From Schistosoma haematobium (Eukaryota > Platyhelminthes > Trematoda > Strigeidida > Schistosomatidae), in the NCBI RefSeq assembly GCF_000699445.3, contig NW_026137038.1, positions 1-64,000 of the forward strand: a stretch of 64,000 nt of DNA, given 5' to 3'. The first letter of the stretch is position 1. Every line of letters begins with the position of its first letter. Below, one piece after another: positions 23,740-35,610 of the stretch. The translations under genes were made by a program, and so were the position numbers. Under the pieces are notes generated by a model that was not told the origin of the DNA, made no database searches, and saw only the letters and a list, made by a program, of their open reading frames with translations.

Positions 23740-24504
23740 CTAGTCGCGGAAGCGTACGGGCAACCGCACTCGGCGACCGGAACGTGAGACGGCAGTCTCG
23801 TTCGTATCGCGTGAGCCTGTAATCTCATCCGAGGTCAGAGGCGGCGTGGTCTGCTGATCTGGACGTGAGACTATCGTCTCGTCCGTAGACGGTGCAGATG
23901 ACGCGTGCTGTTGACCGGGACGTGAGAATGAGGTCTCAGATGTATCTAGCGTGGGACCTGAAGATGGTTTGAGGATCCCGCTAGTAGGTTTGCTAGGTCT
24001 AGCATTGAATCTCAGGTTACCAGATAGGGCACTGTCATCGACGTGTGCTGGTTTGAGACGATCAACGCTGACGATCTCGACGCGTCCATATCGATCAACC
24101 TTGGTCTTTTCGTGACGAGCGATCACGTGAAAAGGGCCTTCGTAAGGTTGTTGCCAAGGTTTGCGTACCGAATCTACTCGTACAAAAACATGCGAACAGG
24201 TAGATAACTCTCGAGAGAGAGCGACCTGTCGATGTTGTATTCGAGTTGACACCGGAGACAGCGTTCGCATAAATGCAGACAGTCGATGGACGTAGTCTGA
24301 TTTACCGAAATTAGGTCTGCTCCGTGGTGTGAATTCTCCGGGCAGACGCAATGTCGTGCCGTATACCAGTTCAGCGGCGGAACATTGTATATCTGCCTTC
24401 AAGCTCGTTCGAATACCTAAGGGGACGAGCGATAAGGTTTCGTACCAGTTGTCGTTCTCGTGTGCTCGTAGAGCACTTTTAAGTTGGCAATGAAACCGTT
24501 CAAC
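23740..24504 (-). pseudogene. Integrase C-terminal fragment, unit 6
   Basis: Core type; the A-run after the integrase frame is A5. Confidence 0.88.
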
Positions 24505-24846
24505 TTAACCATTTGATGCTGGGAGGTAGACGTTAATGCGTATGCGAATGCATTCCGTACCAAGCAGCCGGGTCAGCGAGGAGAATAGTTAATAGGGGAA
24601 AATTTCTCGAATAAAGCGTGGAATTCATCGTCACGCGAATAAAAAGTAACAAGAGTTCGGTACACATGAATGGGAGTCTATTATATTAATACTATTCTTA
24701 TCGTTATCCGTCATGTCGAGTATATTATATATTAAATATGAAAATATACGACAGACGTGGATAGATAAATCATAGACTCACCGAATTGGCTTCTTTGGAA
24801 GATTTGACCAGAAGCTGAGGCGTGTTCCAAAATATGGGTCACCAAT

Positions 24847-25253
24847 TGTAGCGTGGTGTCGAGTCGAGGTTAACTATGAACACCGCTACCAAGAAACACG
24901 TGCCAAATAAATCAGAAGGCGAGGGTTGAACGTAACCAAAGAAACCCATAAAATCTCCGAGAAGTCAAATATCAGAAGGCAATTAATGGACCAAGTCGAG
25001 GTTTATTAGCTGGCGATCTCGTGGCATCGAAAGGATACCGAGATCGTGCCAGGATACAACCTTGGTTACAGAAGGTAACCGAATTCGCGCGAAGTTACAA
25101 TCAAAGGGTAAGTATAAGAATGGAAGCACAACATAGCTGTCATTAGCACAGTCAAACAAAAGCACATTAAAACAAACACTGGTACAGTTAGTTATAATAA
25201 TAATTGTTTTTATTACACCAGTCGTGTTCTCGTGATAAATGTGAGTCACTACA
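24847..25253 (-). repeat. LTR 7 of array
   Basis: 407 bp, core type. Confidence 0.92.
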
Positions 25254-25810
25254 GGAGCCCCCGCTAGAAAGGGTTTACACTTTCGATAAATAGCGGTTTA
25301 AATCGTGGGACTGATCGGCTGACGAGCGATTGTAGGACGGAAGAATTGGCGAACAGGAAAGCGATCGTTGATCGTCGAGTTGCCAACGAAGGTCGTTTTC
25401 GGAGAACGGTACCAGGAGCGATGTGCTGTATGTATTGCTTGAGTTGGCATGCTACACGAGAGTGGTTTGTATCCAGAATCTGAAGAGGGCGTTCGTACGG
25501 GTCCGGACCATAAACGCTGCAGACGAAGGACGAAACCACGTTGAGCCAAAAGACCAGAAGCGACCGTAACGACCAAGTTCGAGACCAAGCGTATGCCAAG
25601 CATTCGAAACCAAAATATCGACTGAGTGCGTTGACAAGAGCATGGGTGGCCAGTCCAGCTTTCGCCAAAGTTGACTGAAGTCGACGGAACCAAACGGAGG
25701 TGGTCGAAGGCGTGGGCTCAGGAAACAAAAAGAAAATCAAAAAAGAGAAGAGTGTAGCATGCATGTAGCATAGGAATAACACTACACCGTATCGGGTGTT
25801 GACTGTGCGA

Positions 25811-26575
25811 CTAGTCGCGGAAGCGTACGGGCAACCGCACTCGGCGACCGGAACGTGAGACGGCAGTCTCGTTCGTATCGCGTGAGCCTGTAATCTCATC
25901 CGAGGTCAGAGGCGGCGTGGTCTGCTGATCTGGACGTGAGACTATCGTCTCGTCCGTAGACGGTGCAGATGACGCGTGCTGTTGACCGGGACGTGAGAAT
26001 GAGGTCTCAGATGTATCTAGCGTGGGACCTGAAGATGGTTTGAGGATCCCGCTAGTAGGTTTGCTAGGTCTAGCATTGAATCTCAGGTTACCAGATAGGG
26101 CACTGTCATCGACGTGTGCTGGTTTGAGACGATCAACGCTGACGATCTCGACGCGTCCATATCGATCAACCTTGGTCTTTTCGTGACGAGCGATCACGTG
26201 AAAAGGGCCTTCGTAAGGTTGTTGCCAAGGTTTGCGTACCGAATCTACTCGTACAAAAACATGCGAACAGGTAGATAACTCTCGAGAGAGAGCGACCTGT
26301 CGATGTTGTATTCGAGTTGACACCGGAGACAGCGTTCGCATAAATGCAGACAGTCGATGGACGTAGTCTGATTTACCGAAATTAGGTCTGCTCCGTGGTG
26401 TGAATTCTCCGGGCAGACGCAATGTCGTGCCGTATACCAGTTCAGCGGCGGAACATTGTATATCTGCCTTCAAGCTCGTTCGAATACCTAAGGGGACGAG
26501 CGATAAGGTTTCGTACCAGTTGTCGTTCTCGTGTGCTCGTAGAGCACTTTTAAGTTGGCAATGAAACCGTTCAAC
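25811..26575 (-). pseudogene. Integrase C-terminal fragment, unit 7
   Basis: Core type (KTKVD, ALSGN). Confidence 0.88.
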
Positions 26576-26917
26576 TTAACCATTTGATGCTGGGAGGTAG
26601 ACGTTAATGCGTATGCGAATGCATTCCGTACCAAGCAGCCGGGTCAGCGAGGAGAATAGTTAATAGGGGAAAATTTCTCGAATAAAGCGTGGAATTCATC
26701 GTCACGCGAATAAAAAGTAACAAGAGTTCGGTACACATGAATGGGAGTCTATTATATTAATACTATTCTTATCGTTATCCGTCATGTCGAGTATATTATA
26801 TATTAAATATGAAAATATACGACAGACGTGGATAGATAAATCATAGACTCACCGAATTGGCTTCTTTGGAAGATTTGACCAGAAGCTGAGGCGTGTTCCA
26901 AAATATGGGTCACCAAT

Positions 26918-27324
26918 TGTAGCGTGGTGTCGAGTCGAGGTTAACTATGAACACCGCTACCAAGAAACACGTGCCAAATAAATCAGAAGGCGAGGGTTGA
27001 ACGTAACCAAAGAAACCCATAAAATCTCCGAGAAGTCAAATATCAGAAGGCAATTAATGGACCAAGTCGAGGTTTATTAGCTGGCGATCTCGTGGCATCG
27101 AAAGGATACCGAGATCGTGCCAGGATACAACCTTGGTTACAGAAGGTAACCGAATTCGCGCGAAGTTACAATCAAAGGGTAAGTATAAGAATGGAAGCAC
27201 AACATAGCTGTCATTAGCACAGTCAAACAAAAGCACATTAAAACAAACACTGGTACAGTTAGTTATAATAATAATTGTTTTTATTACACCAGTCGTGTTC
27301 TCGTGATAAATGTGAGTCACTACA
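26918..27324 (-). repeat. LTR 8 of array
   Basis: 407 bp, core type. Confidence 0.92.
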
Positions 27325-27880
27325 GGAGCCCCCGCTAGAAAGGGTTTACACTTTCGATAAATAGCGGTTTAAATCGTGGGACTGATCGGCTGACGAGCGA
27401 TTGTAGGACGGAAGAATTGGCGAACAGGAAAGCGATCGTTGATCGTCGAGTTGCCAACGAAGGTCGTTTTCGGAGAACGGTACCAGGAGCGATGTGCTGT
27501 ATGTATTGCTTGAGTTGGCATGCTACACGAGAGTGGTTTGTATCCAGAATCTGAAGAGGGCGTTCGTACGGGTCCGGACCATAAACGCTGCAGACGAAGG
27601 ACGAAACCACGTTGAGCCAAAAGACCAGAAGCGACCGTAACGACCAAGTTCGAGACCAAGCGTATGCCAAGCATTCGAAACCAAAATATCGACTGAGTGC
27701 GTTGACAAGAGCATGGGTGGCCAGTCCAGCTTTCGCCAAAGTTGACTGAAGTCGACGGAACCAAACGGAGGTGGTCGAAGGCGTGGGCTCAGGAAACAAA
27801 AAGAAAATCAAAAAGAGAAGAGTGTAGCATGCATGTAGCATAGGAATAACACTACACCGTATCGGGTGTTGACTGTGCGA

Positions 27881-28645
27881 CTAGTCGCGGAAGCGTACGG
27901 GCAACCGCACTCGGCGACCGGAACGTGAGACGGCAGTCTCGTTCGTATCGCGTGAGCCTGTAATCTCATCCGAGGTCAGAGGCGGCGTGGTCTGCTGATC
28001 TGGACGTGAGACTATCGTCTCGTCCGTAGACGGTGCAGATGACGCGTGCTGTTGACCGGGACGTGAGAATGAGGTCTCAGATGTATCTAGCGTGGGACCT
28101 GAAGATGGTTTGAGGATCCCGCTAGTAGGTTTGCTAGGTCTAGCATTGAATCTCAGGTTACCAGATAGGGCACTGTCATCGACGTGTGCTGGTTTGAGAC
28201 GATCAACGCTGACGATCTCGACGCGTCCATATCGATCAACCTTGGTCTTTTCGTGACGAGCGATCACGTGAAAAGGGCCTTCGTAAGGTTGTTGCCAAGG
28301 TTTGCGTACCGAATCTACTCGTACAAAAACATGCGAACAGGTAGATAACTCTCGAGAGAGAGCGACCTGTCGATGTTGTATTCGAGTTGACACCGGAGAC
28401 AGCGTTCGCATAAATGCAGACAGTCGATGGACGTAGTCTGATTTACCGAAATTAGGTCTGCTCCGTGGTGTGAATTCTCCGGGCAGACGCAATGTCGTGC
28501 CGTATACCAGTTCAGCGGCGGAACATTGTATATCTGCCTTCAAGCTCGTTCGAATACCTAAGGGGACGAGCGATAAGGTTTCGTACCAGTTGTCGTTCTC
28601 GTGTGCTCGTAGAGCACTTTTAAGTTGGCAATGAAACCGTTCAAC
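27881..28645 (-). pseudogene. Integrase C-terminal fragment, unit 8
   Basis: Core type; last unit with KTKVD. The A-run after the frame is A5. Confidence 0.88.
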
Positions 28646-28987
28646 TTAACCATTTGATGCTGGGAGGTAGACGTTAATGCGTATGCGAATGCATTCCGTA
28701 CCAAGCAGCCGGGTCAGCGAGGAGAATAGTTAATAGGGGAAAATTTCTCGAATAAAGCGTGGAATTCATCGTCACGCGAATAAAAAGTAACAAGAGTTCG
28801 GTACACATGAATGGGAGTCTATTATATTAATACTATTCTTATCGTTATCCGTCATGTCGAGTATATTATATATTAAATATGAAAATATACGACAGACGTG
28901 GATAGATAAATCATAGACTCACCGAATTGGCTTCTTTGGAAGATTTGACCAGAAGCTGAGGCGTGTTCCAAAATATGGGTCACCAAT

Positions 28988-29393
28988 TGTAGCGTGGTGT
29001 CGAGTCGAGGTTAACTATGAACACCGCTACCAAGAAACACGTGCCAAATAAATCAGAAGGCGAGGGTTGAACGTAACCAAAGAAACCCATAAAATCTCCG
29101 AGAAGTCAAATATCAGAAGGCAATTAATGGACCAAGTCGAGGTTTATTAGCTGGCGATCTCGTGGCATCGAAAGGATACCGAGATCGTGCCAGGATACAA
29201 CCTTGGTTACAGAAGGTAACCGAATTCGCGCGAAGTTACAATCAAAGGTAAGTATAAGAATGGAAGCACAAAATAGCTGTCATTAGCACAGTCAAACAAA
29301 AGCACATTAAAACAAACACTGGTACAGTTGGTTATAATAATAATTGTTTTTATTACACCAGTCGTGTTCTCGTGATAAATGTGAGTCACTACA
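28988..29393 (-). repeat. LTR 9 of array (mosaic)
   Basis: 406 bp. Combines the core variant TTACACC with edge variants (GTTGGTTATAA, AAAATAGC) and lacks one G in AAAGGTAAG. Reads as a recombinant between core and edge LTRs. Confidence 0.92.
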
Positions 29394-29949
29394 GGAGCCC
29401 CCGCTAGAAAGGGTTTACACTTTCGATAAATAGCGGTTTAAATCGTGGGACTGATCGGCTGACGAGCGATTGTAGGACGGAAGAATTGGCGAACAGGAAA
29501 GCGATCGTTGATCGTCGAGTTGCCAACGAAGGTCGTTTTCGGAGAACGGTACCAGGAGCGATGTGCTGTATGTATTGCTTGAGTTGGCATGCTACACGAG
29601 AGTGGTTTGTATCCAGAATCTGAAGAGGGCGTTCGTACGGGTCCGGACCATAAACGCTGCAGACGAAGGACGAAACCACGTTGAGCCAAAAGACCAGAAG
29701 CGACCGTAACGACCAAGTTCGAGACCAAGCGTATGCCAAGCATTCGAAACCAAAATATCGACTGAGTGCGTTGACAAGAGCATGGGTGGCCAGTCCAGCT
29801 TTCGCCAAAGTTGACTGAAGTCGACGGAACCAAACGGAGGTGGTCGAAGGCGTGGGCTCAGGAAACAAAAAGAAAATCAAAAAGAGAAGAGTGTAGCATG
29901 CATGTAGCATAGGAATAACACTACACCGTATCGGTTGTTGACTGTGCGA

Positions 29950-30717
29950 CTAGTCGCGGAAGCGTACGGGCAACCGCACTCGGCGACCGGAACGTGAGAC
30001 GGCAGTCTCGTTCGTATCGCGTGAGCCTGCAATCTCATCCGAGGTCAGAGGCGGCGTGGTCTGCTGATCTGGACGTGAGACTATCGTCTCGTCCGTAGAC
30101 GGTGCAGATGACGCGTGCTGTTGACCGGGACGTGAGAATGAGGTCTCAGATGTATCTAGCGTGGGACCTGAAGATGGTTTGAGGATCCCGCTAGTAGGTT
30201 TGCTAGGTCTAGCATTGAATCTCAGGTTATCAGATAGGGCACTGTCATCGACGTGTGCTGGTTTGAGACGATCAACGCTGACGATCTCGACGCGTCCATA
30301 TCGATCAACCTTGAAGGTCTTTTCGTGACGAGCGATCACGTGAAAAGGGCCTTCGTAAGGTTGTTGCCAAGGTTTGCGTACCGAATCTACTCGTACAAAA
30401 ACATGTGAACAGGTAGATAACTCTCGAGAGAGAGCGACCTGTCGATGTTGTATTCGAGTTGACACCGGAGACAGCGTTCGCATAAATGCAGACAGTCGAT
30501 GGACGTAGTCTGATTTACCGAAATTAGGTCTGCTCCGTGGTGTGAATTCTCCGGGCAGACGCAATGTCGTGCCGTATACCAGTTCAGCGGCGGAACATTG
30601 TATATCTGCCTTCAAGCTCGTTCGAATACCTAAGGGGACGAGCGATAAGGTTTCGTACCAGTTGTCGTTCTCGTGTGCTCGTAGAGCACTTTTAAGTTGG
30701 CAATGAAACCGTTCAAC
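29950..30717 (-). pseudogene. Integrase C-terminal fragment, unit 9
   Basis: 255 codons: first unit from the left that keeps the Phe codon (KTFKVD). Otherwise close to the core, with ALSDN. Intermediate between the core and units 10-11. Confidence 0.88.
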
Positions 30718-31059
30718 TTAACCATTTGATGCTGGGAGGTAGACGTTAATGCGTATGCGAATGCATTCCGTACCAAGCAGCCGGGTCAGCGAGGAGAATA
30801 GTTAATAGGGGAAAATTTCTCGAATAAAGCGTGGAATTCATCGTCACGCGAATAAAAAGTAACAAGAGTTCGGTACACATAAATGGGAGTCTATTATATT
30901 AATACTATTCTTATCGTTATCCGTCATGTCGAGTATATTATATATTAAATATGAAAATATACGACAGACGTGGATAGATAAATCATAGACTCACCGAATT
31001 GGCTTCTTTGGAAGATTTGACCAGAAGTTGAGGCGTGTTCCAAAATACGGGTCACCAAT

Positions 31060-31466
31060 TGTAGCGTGGTGTCGAGTTGAGATTAACTATGAACACCGCT
31101 ACCAAGAAACACGTGCCAAATAAATCAGAAGGCGAAGGTTGAACGTAACCAAAGAAACCCATAAAATCTCCGAGAAGCCAAATATCAGAAGGCAATTAAT
31201 GGACCAAGTCGAGTTATATTTGCTGGCGATCTCGTGGCATCGAAAGGATACCGAGATCGTGCCAGGATACAACCTTGGTTACAGAAGGTAACCGAATTCG
31301 CGCGAAGTTACAATCGAAGTGTAAGTATAAGAATGGAAGCACAAAATAGCTGTCATTAGCACAGTCAAACAAAAGCACGTTAAAACAAACACTGGTACAG
31401 TTGGTTATAATAATAATTGTTTTTATTAAACCAGTCGTGTTCTCGTGATAAATGTGAGTCACTACA
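31060..31466 (-). repeat. LTR 10 of array
   Basis: 407 bp, right-edge type (GAGTTGAGATT, GAGTTATATTTGC, TTAAACC). Confidence 0.92.
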
Positions 31467-32023
31467 GGAGCCCCCGCTAGAAAGGGTTTACACTTTCGAT
31501 AAATAGCGGTTTGAATCGTGGGACTGATCGGCTGACGAGCGATTGTAGGACGGAAGAATTGGCGAACAGGAAAGCGATCGTTGATCGTCGAGTTGCCAAC
31601 GAAGGTCGTTTTCGGAGAACGGTACCAGGAGCGATGTGTTGTATTTATTGCTTGAGTTGGCATGCTACACCAGAGTGGTTTGTATCCAGAATCTGAAGAG
31701 GGCGTTCGTAGAGGTGCGCACCAGAAACGCTGCAGACGTAGGACGAAACCACGTTGAGCCAAAAGACCAGAAGCGACCGTAACGACCAAGTTCGAGACCA
31801 AGCGTATGCCAAGCATTCGAAACCAATATATCGACTGAGTGCGTTGACAAGAGCGTGGGTGGCCAATCCAGCTTTCGCCAAAGTTGACTGAAGTCGACGG
31901 AACCAAACGGAGATGGTCGAGGGCGTGGGCTCAGGAAACAAAAAGAAAATCAAAAAAGAGAAGAGTGTAGCATGCAAGTAGCATAGGAATATTCCTACAC
32001 CGTATCGGTTGTCGACTGTGCGA

Positions 32024-32791
32024 CTAGTCGAGGAAGCGTACGGGTAAACGTACTCGGCGACCGGAACGTGAGACGGCAGTCTCGTTCGCGTCGCGTGAGC
32101 CTGCAATCTCATCCGAAGTCAAGGGCGGCGTGGTCTGCTGATCTGGACGTGAGACTGTCGTCTCGTCCGTAGACGGTGCAGATGACGCGTGCTGTTGACT
32201 GGGACGTGAGAGTGAGGTCTCAGGTGTATCTAGCGTGGGACCTGAAGATGGTTTGAGGATCCCGCTAGTAGGTTTGCTAGGTCTAGCATTGAATCTCAGG
32301 TTATCAGATAGGGCACTGTCATCGACGTGTGCTGGTTTGAGACGATCAACGCTGACGATCTCGACGCGTCCATATCGATCAACCTTGAAGGTCTTTTCGT
32401 GACGAGCGATCACGTGAAAAGGGCCTTCGTAAGGTTGTTGCCAAGGTTTGCGTACCGAATCTACTCGTACAAAAACATGTGAACAGGTAGATAACTCTCG
32501 AGAGAGAGCGACCTGTCGATGTTGTATTCGAGTTGACACCGGAGACAGCGTTCGCATAAATGCAGACAGTCGATGGACGTAGTCTGATTTACCGAAATTA
32601 GGTCTGCTCCGTGGTGTGAATTCTCCGGGCAGACGCAATGTCGTGCCGTATACCAGTTCAGCGGCGGAACATTGTATATCTGCCTTCAAGCTCGTTCGAA
32701 TACCTAAGGGGACGAGCGATAAGGTTTCGTACCAGTTGTCGTTCTCGTGTGCTCGTAGAGCACTTTTAAGTTGGCAATGAAACCGTTCAAC
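32024..32791 (-). pseudogene. Integrase C-terminal fragment, unit 10
   Basis: Right-edge subfamily: KTFKVD, LDTPETSLSRPSQQ, tail ending VRFLD. Probably close to the ancestral form because it keeps the full KTFKVD. Confidence 0.88.
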
Positions 32792-33133
32792 TTAACCATT
32801 TGATGCTGGGAGGTAGACGTTAATGCGTATGCGAATGCATTCCGTACCAAGCAGCCGGGTCAGCGAGGAGAATAGTTAATAGGGGAAAATTTCTCGAATA
32901 AAGCGTGGAATTCATCGTCACGCGAATAAAAAGTAACAAGAGTTCGGTACACATAAATGGGAGTCTATTATATTAATACTATTCTTATCGTTATCCGTCA
33001 TGTCGAGTATATTATATATTAAATATGAAAATATACGACAGACGTGGATAGATAAATCATAGACTCACCGAATTGGCTTCTTTGGAAGATTTGACCAGAA
33101 GTTGAGGCGTGTTCCAAAATACGGGTCACCAAT

Positions 33134-33540
33134 TGTAGCGTGGTGTCGAGTTGAGATTAACTATGAACACCGCTACCAAGAAACACGTGCCAAATAAATC
33201 AGAAGGCGAAGGTTGAACGTAACCAAAGAAACCCATAAAATCTCCGAGAAGCCAAATATCAGAAGGCAATTAATGGACCAAGTCGAGTTATATTTGCTGG
33301 CGATCTCGTGGCATCGAAAGGATACCGAGATCGTGCCAGGATACAACCTTGGTTACAGAAGGTAACCGAATTCGCGCGAAGTTACAATCGAAGTGTAAGT
33401 ACAAGAATGGAAGCACAAAATAGCTGTCATTAGCACAGTCAAACAAAAGCACGTTAAAACAAACACTGGTACAGTTGGTTATAATAATAATTGTTTTTAT
33501 TAAACCAGTCGTGTTCTCGTGATAAATGTGAGTCACTACA
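33134..33540 (-). repeat. LTR 11 of array
   Basis: 407 bp, right-edge type. Confidence 0.92.
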
Positions 33541-34098
33541 GGAGCCCCCCGCTAGAAAGAGTTTACACTTTCGATAAATAGCGGTTTAAATCGTGGGACT
33601 GATCGGCTGACGAGCGATTGTAGGACGGAAGAATTGGCGAACAGGAAAGCGATCGTTGATCGTCGAGTTGCCAACGAAGGTCGTTTTCGGAGAACGGTAC
33701 CAGGAGCGATGTGTTGTATTGATTGCTTGAGTTGGCATGCTACACCAGAGTGGTTTGTATCCAGAATCTGAAGAGGGCGTTCGTAGAGGTGCGCACCAGA
33801 AACGCTGCAGACGTAGGACGAAACCACGTTGAGCCAAAAGACCAGAAGCGACCGTAACGACCAAGTCCGAGACCAAGCGTATGCCAAGCATTCGAAACCA
33901 ATATATCGACTGAGTGCGTTGACAAGAGCGTGGGTGGCCAATCCAGCTTTCGCCAAAGTTGACTGAAGTCGACGGAACCAAACGGAGATGGTCGAGGGCG
34001 TGGGCTCAGGAAACAAAAAGAAAATCAAAAAAGAGAAGAGTGTAGCATGCAAGTAGCATAGGAATATTCCTACACCGTATCGGTTGTCGACTGTGCGA

Positions 34099-34866
34099 CT
34101 AGTCGAGGAAGCGTACGGGTAAACGTACTCGGCGACCGGAACGTGAGACGGCAGTCTCGTTCGCGTCGCGTGAGCCTGCAATCTCATCCGAAGTCAAGGG
34201 CGGCGTGGTCTGCTGATCTGGACGTGAGACTGTCGTCTCGTCCGTAGACGGTGCAGATGACGCGTGCTGTTGACTGGGACGTGAGAGTGAGGTCTCAGGT
34301 GCATCTAGCGTGGGACCTGAAGATGGTTTGAGGATCCCGCTAGTAGGTTTGCTAGGTCTAGCATTGAATCTCAGGTTATCAGATAGGGCACTGTCATCGA
34401 CGTGTGCTGGTTTGAGACGATCAACGCTGACGATCTCGACGCGTCCATATCGATCAACCTTGAAGGTCTTTTCGTGACGAGCGATCACGTGAAAAGGGCC
34501 TTCGTAAGGTTGTTGCCAAGGTTTGCGTACCGAATCTACTCGTACAAAAACATGTGAACAGGTAGATAACTCTCGAGAGAGAGCGACCTGTCGATGTTGT
34601 ATTCGAGTTGACACCGGAGACAGCGTTCGCATAAATGCAGACAGTCGATGGACGTAGTCTGATTTACCGAAATTAGGTCTGCTCCATGGTGTGAATTCTC
34701 CGGGCAGACGCAATGTCGTGCCGTATACCAGTTCGGCGGCGGAACATTGTATATCTGCCTTCAAGCTCGTTCGAATACCTAAGGGGACGAGCGATAAGGT
34801 TTCGTACCAGTTGTCGTTCTCGTGTGCTCGTAGAGCACTTTTAAGTTGGCAATGAAACCGTTCAAC
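34099..34866 (-). pseudogene. Integrase C-terminal fragment, unit 11
   Basis: Right-edge subfamily as unit 10, with private changes (FTPWSRPNF, LDAPETSLS). Same internal stop before VERFH. Confidence 0.88.
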
Positions 34867-35208
34867 TTAACCATTTGATGCTGGGAGGTAGACGTTAATG
34901 CGTATGCGAATGCATTCCGTACCAAGCAGCCGGGTCAGCGAGGAGAATAGTTAATAGGGGAAAATTTCTCGAATAAAGCGTGGAATTCATCGTCACGCGA
35001 ATAAAAAGTAACAAGAGTTCGGTACACATAAATGGGAGTCTATTATATTAATACTATTCTTATCGTTATCCGTCATGTCGAGTATATTATATATTAAATA
35101 TGAAAATATACGACAGACGTGGATAGATAAATCATAGACTCACCGAATTGGCTTCTTTGGAAGATTTGATCAGAAGTTGAGGCGTGTTCCAAAATACGGG
35201 TCACCAAT

Positions 35209-35610
35209 TGTAGCGTGGTGTCGAGTTGAGATTAACTATGAACACCGCTACCAAGAAACACGTGCCAAATAAATCAGAAGGCGAAGGTTGAACGTAACCA
35301 AAGAAACCCATAAAATCTCCGAGAAGCCAAATATCAGAAGGCAATTAATGGACCAAGTCGAGTTATATTTGCTGGCGATCTCGTGGCATCGAAAGGATAC
35401 CGAGAACGTGCCAGGATACCTTGGTTACAGAAGGTAACCGAATTCGCGCGAAGTTACAATCGAAGTGTAAGTACAAGAATGGAAGCACAAAATAGCTGTC
35501 ATTAGCACAGTCAAACAAAAGCACGTTAAAACAAACACTGGTACAGTTGGTTATAATAATAATTGTTTTTATTAAAAGTCGAGTTCTCGTGATAAATGTG
35601 AGTCACTACA
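35209..35610 (-). repeat. LTR 12 of array (terminal, right border)
   Basis: 402 bp, right-edge type with two small deletions (near 35,420 and 35,576). It abuts Penelope-like sequence directly (…CACTACA|GGCTGATGTG). Confidence 0.9.

Larger units (their letters stand above)
12423..35610 (-). repeat. Tandem array of a mini Gypsy-type LTR element: 12 LTRs, 11 internal segments
   Basis: Twelve LTRs of 402-407 bp (minus-strand ends TGTAGTGACTCAC and CACCACGCTACA) alternate with internal segments of 1,663-1,668 bp, a 2,069-2,075-bp period. Neighbouring units share each LTR, so the structure is (LTR-internal)n-LTR. Each internal segment holds, in element order: primer-binding-site-like TGGTGACCC, a leader of about 250 bp, the C-terminal part of a Gypsy integrase, about 550 bp with no domain, and a polypurine tract directly at the next LTR. 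Gag, protease, RT and RNase H are absent from all units. The array could come from unequal crossing-over between LTRs or from rolling-circle or one-LTR-circle intermediates; the sequence does not decide. Confidence 0.93.

Noticed and set aside
12423..35610. CRISPR-like or tandem gene-family reading of the 2-kb repeats
   Set aside because: Repeat ends TG...CA, PBS and polypurine tract identify LTR-element units; the organism is eukaryotic.
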